A stretch of 23,181 nucleotides of DNA from JBEKVE01 sp049514335 (GTDB lineage: Bacteria; Actinomycetota; Acidimicrobiia; Acidimicrobiales; UBA8190), in assembly GCA_049514335.1 (NCBI GenBank), contig JBEKVE010000031.1:1-23181 (forward strand), written 5' to 3'. Position 1 is the stretch's first letter; each line of letters begins with the position of its first letter. Positions 21,378 to 23,181 of this stretch are shown piece after piece. Made by a program: the position numbers and the translations under genes. A model generated the notes under the pieces. The model was not told the DNA's origin, ran no database searches, and worked only from the letters and a program-made list of their open reading frames with translations.

Positions 21378-22049
21378 TCAGGTCAGGGCGTAGGGCTCCG
21401 CCCGGTGCGGTTTGCCGTAGCGCACGTGGAGGGAGATGGCCCCACTCGCCAGTGCGGCGTAGAAACACCACAACGAGGCGAAGCCGTCAGCCGTCAGTCG
21501 GGCGAGGATCACCACCGCCACGAGATTGGCCACGCCGAAGATGATGATGTGGCGGTAGCCCGAGAACAGCAACGACCCGCACGTCGCCACGATGTACAGA
21601 CCGATGACCAGCAGGCCCTGCTGGAGGCCGATGCTGTAGGCGAGATGGTACGAGGCGAGCCTGACCGTCACCGGCCCCGCCACCATCCGTTCCAGGAGCA
21701 CGGCCGCCACGCCGAGGCCGAGCGCCAGGAACGGGGCGACCACCCACCGCCTGTGCCTGGTGGGCTCGAGGCGCAGGATGGCGAACGGCACGAACACGGG
21801 GACCACCACCATGGCGATGACGAGGTAGATCCACATCGCCACCCGGCCCACGGTGTGTGGCACATGCCCCTGCAGGCTCCACCACACGAAGGCCTCGTCG
21901 ATCTGGTGCGCTCCCAGGAGCAGTGGCAAGGCCGCCAGCAAGAGGAGCTCTCTGCGCCCGCGGAGATGGCGGCAGGCATCCACACCGATCGCCGTGACCA
22001 CGATGCCGCCTGCCAGATCGCCCTCGGGTGAGAAGCAGACGACAACCAC
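21378..22049 (-). CDS. DUF6629-like membrane protein
   Basis: 223 residues from GTG at 22049, with GAAGGT just upstream. The start VVVCFSPEGDLAGGIVVTAI resembles the MCFSxxAD opening of the DUF6629 family, and ALPLLLGAHQIDEAFVWWSL is its typical second segment. About seven hydrophobic helices span the rest, with the late FGVANLVAVVILARLTADGF and WCFYAALASG stretches. The histidine and acidic residues in GAHQIDE are conserved in what I recall of the family, but no function is known. It lies on the same strand downstream of the desaturase, separated by 83 bases. Confidence 0.78.
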   Translation of the reverse strand: MVVVCFSPEGDLAGGIVVTAIGVDACRHLRGRRELLLLAALPLLLGAHQIDEAFVWWSLQGHVPHTVGRVAMWIYLVIAMVVVPVFVPFAILRLEPTRHRRWVVAPFLALGLGVAAVLLERMVAGPVTVRLASYHLAYSIGLQQGLLVIGLYIVATCGSLLFSGYRHIIIFGVANLVAVVILARLTADGFASLWCFYAALASGAISLHVRYGKPHRAEPYALT

Positions 22050-22116
22050 CTACCTTCGGTCTCAGCGGGTCTGCCCCCGCAGCTTACGGAAGGTGGGCAG
22101 CGACGTGGGTGTTGCG

Positions 22117-22135
22117 TGACGTCGTGGCGACGTCA
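22117..22135. other. inverted repeat at the end of the desaturase gene
   Basis: TGACGTCG-TGG-CGACGTCA is a perfect 8-bp inverted repeat with a 3-base centre, and its right end is the desaturase stop codon (minus strand). On the minus-strand RNA a hairpin would begin exactly at the stop. No T-run follows, so termination is uncertain; an operator for the next gene (start 22049) is also possible. Confidence 0.4.
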
Positions 22136-23176
22136 GCCGTCCAGGGCCATCTCCTGGCTCTCTTCGGGGCACAGCGCGGGCAGCGGCACTGCGCCGGGAT
22201 CGGCCACGCCGGTCCCCGACGAGGCGATCTGGGCGGCCGTGGGCCAGCGGACCTTGGAGGCCCAGCCAACCTGCTCGAAGAGGCGGATCAACCGAGCGGC
22301 GGGGTCCACCTGGTGGGGGAGCACGCCGTGGCGTGCAGACGCCGGTGCGGCGTGGTGGAAGTTGTGCCAGTTCTCCCCGAGCGACACGACGGCCAGCGCC
22401 GCCACGTTGGTGCTGCGGTCGCCGGTGGCGAAGGGCCTGCGGCCCCAGATGTGGCACACCGAGTTGATGCTCCACGTCACGTGGTGAAGCAGTGCCATCC
22501 GGATGAGGCCCGCCCACAGAAAGGCGGCGAACGCCCCGGCCAACGTACCGGTCACGATCCAGCCGAAGGCGAAGGGGATGGCCAGCGAGGTGATGGCCAC
22601 GACGGGGAACAGCCGGTCGACGGTGCGCAGGTCGGGGTCCCGGAGCAGGTCGGGGGCGAAGCGCTTGTTGTCGGTGGTGTCCGGTGAGAACAGCCACCCC
22701 ACGTGGGCCCACACGAAACCGCGCACGGTGTTCATGTGACCCGTGCCGTAACGGGTGGGCGAGTGGGGATCGGCCGGCTGGTCGCTGGACACGTGGTGGC
22801 GCCGGTGGGTCGCCACCCAGCTCACGATCGAGCCTTCGAGCGCCATGGATCCGGCCACGGCCAGGACCACCTTCAGCACGCGTCGGGCTTTGAAGCTGTG
22901 ATGGGCGAACAGGCGGTGGAAGCCCACCGTGACCCCGAACCCCGTCACGAGGTACAGCACGGTGGCGAGCACCAGGTTGGCGATGCTGAGGTGCCCCCAG
23001 CCGAGAGCCAGGAACCCGGCCAGGCCTACCAGCGGACCGCACACCAGGAGCACGGTGACCACGCGCCCTACCGTCGATGCCGGTGGGGGGGGAGGCGGCT
23101 GCGCTATCGGCGCTTCCCCGGAAACTTCGTCGGCCATGGCCGGCGCGCCCCGGTCTTCGATGACGCTGTTCAACAT
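22133..23176 (-). CDS. acyl-CoA/fatty acid desaturase (membrane di-iron type)
   Basis: 347 residues from ATG at 23176, but the frame is open to the window edge and ATG 23137 (MADEVSGE) is another start, so the 5' end is unsure. Histidine boxes of the stearoyl-CoA desaturase group are intact: HRLFAH (87-92), HRRHH (124-128) and GENWHNFHH (268-275), with four hydrophobic helices around 37-110 and 188-228. These enzymes place a cis double bond (usually delta-9) in acyl-CoA or acyl chains at the membrane using oxygen and an electron donor. A stretch of six prolines (27-32) lies in the variable N-terminus. It is probably the first gene of a minus-strand unit with the DUF6629-like gene. Confidence 0.92.
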   Translation of the reverse strand: MLNSVIEDRGAPAMADEVSGEAPIAQPPPPPPASTVGRVVTVLLVCGPLVGLAGFLALGWGHLSIANLVLATVLYLVTGFGVTVGFHRLFAHHSFKARRVLKVVLAVAGSMALEGSIVSWVATHRRHHVSSDQPADPHSPTRYGTGHMNTVRGFVWAHVGWLFSPDTTDNKRFAPDLLRDPDLRTVDRLFPVVAITSLAIPFAFGWIVTGTLAGAFAAFLWAGLIRMALLHHVTWSINSVCHIWGRRPFATGDRSTNVAALAVVSLGENWHNFHHAAPASARHGVLPHQVDPAARLIRLFEQVGWASKVRWPTAAQIASSGTGVADPGAVPLPALCPEESQEMALDG

Positions 23177-23181
23177 CGGCT

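Noticed and set aside
1..23181. Mobile elements, CRISPR arrays, tRNA or rRNA genes
   Set aside because: No transposase or integrase motifs, no direct-repeat arrays and no tRNA-like T-loop sequences were seen on reading both strands.

Overview
The window is about 70% G+C, with tightly packed genes, many ATGA/GTGA stop-start overlaps and frequent GTG starts. Its gene content is Tad-pilus genes with CpaB and pseudo-receiver CpaE, a wax ester synthase/diacylglycerol acyltransferase, a CYP125/142-like P450, a GT87-like transferase and a DUF6629-like protein. This points to a high-GC actinobacterium. Acidimicrobiia is my best guess, but that is inference. I see no transposase, integrase, CRISPR array, tRNA or rRNA gene.

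Layout. (1) 1-6251, Tad/Flp pilus module: a CpaE-like ATPase (partial) and a CpaB on the minus strand face a second, divergent CpaB on the plus strand, which is followed by TadE, TadG-like and TadE genes that overlap each other. The 457-bp divergent spacer holds several hairpins ahead of the second CpaB. (2) 6185-8703, minus strand: a membrane protein with an HEVLE...NP motif, overlapping (GTGA) a GT87-like polytopic glycosyltransferase whose 3' end runs 67 bp into the last TadE gene. (3) 8838-15983, plus strand: a lipid-flavoured run of P450, TetR regulator, WS/DGAT, sterol-desaturase-type hydroxylase, PrsW-like protease with an SH3-like tail, and a phosphonate monoester hydrolase/sulfatase-like enzyme. 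A clear promoter and a perfect 21-bp palindrome precede the P450. (4) 16074-17471: glutamate decarboxylase. (5) 17478-18562: two small unknown genes, a possible broken fragment, and about 430 bp of hairpin-rich non-coding DNA. (6) 18653-20241: an O-methyltransferase and an actinobacterial coiled-coil protein. (7) 20300-23176: a VOC protein divergent from a sulfotransferase, then a DUF6629-like membrane protein and a fatty-acid desaturase on the minus strand.

How they may fit together. The pilus genes supply assembly parts (CpaB, TadE/G, CpaE); the pilin, secretin and CpaF ATPase are not in view. The P450-TetR-WS/DGAT-hydroxylase genes look like one regulated lipid oxidation/esterification unit, with the TetR protein probably binding the palindrome. 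The PrsW-SH3 and sulfatase-like genes are translationally coupled and follow closely. The desaturase and sulfotransferase add to the lipid theme but are separate units. Substrates cannot be read from sequence.
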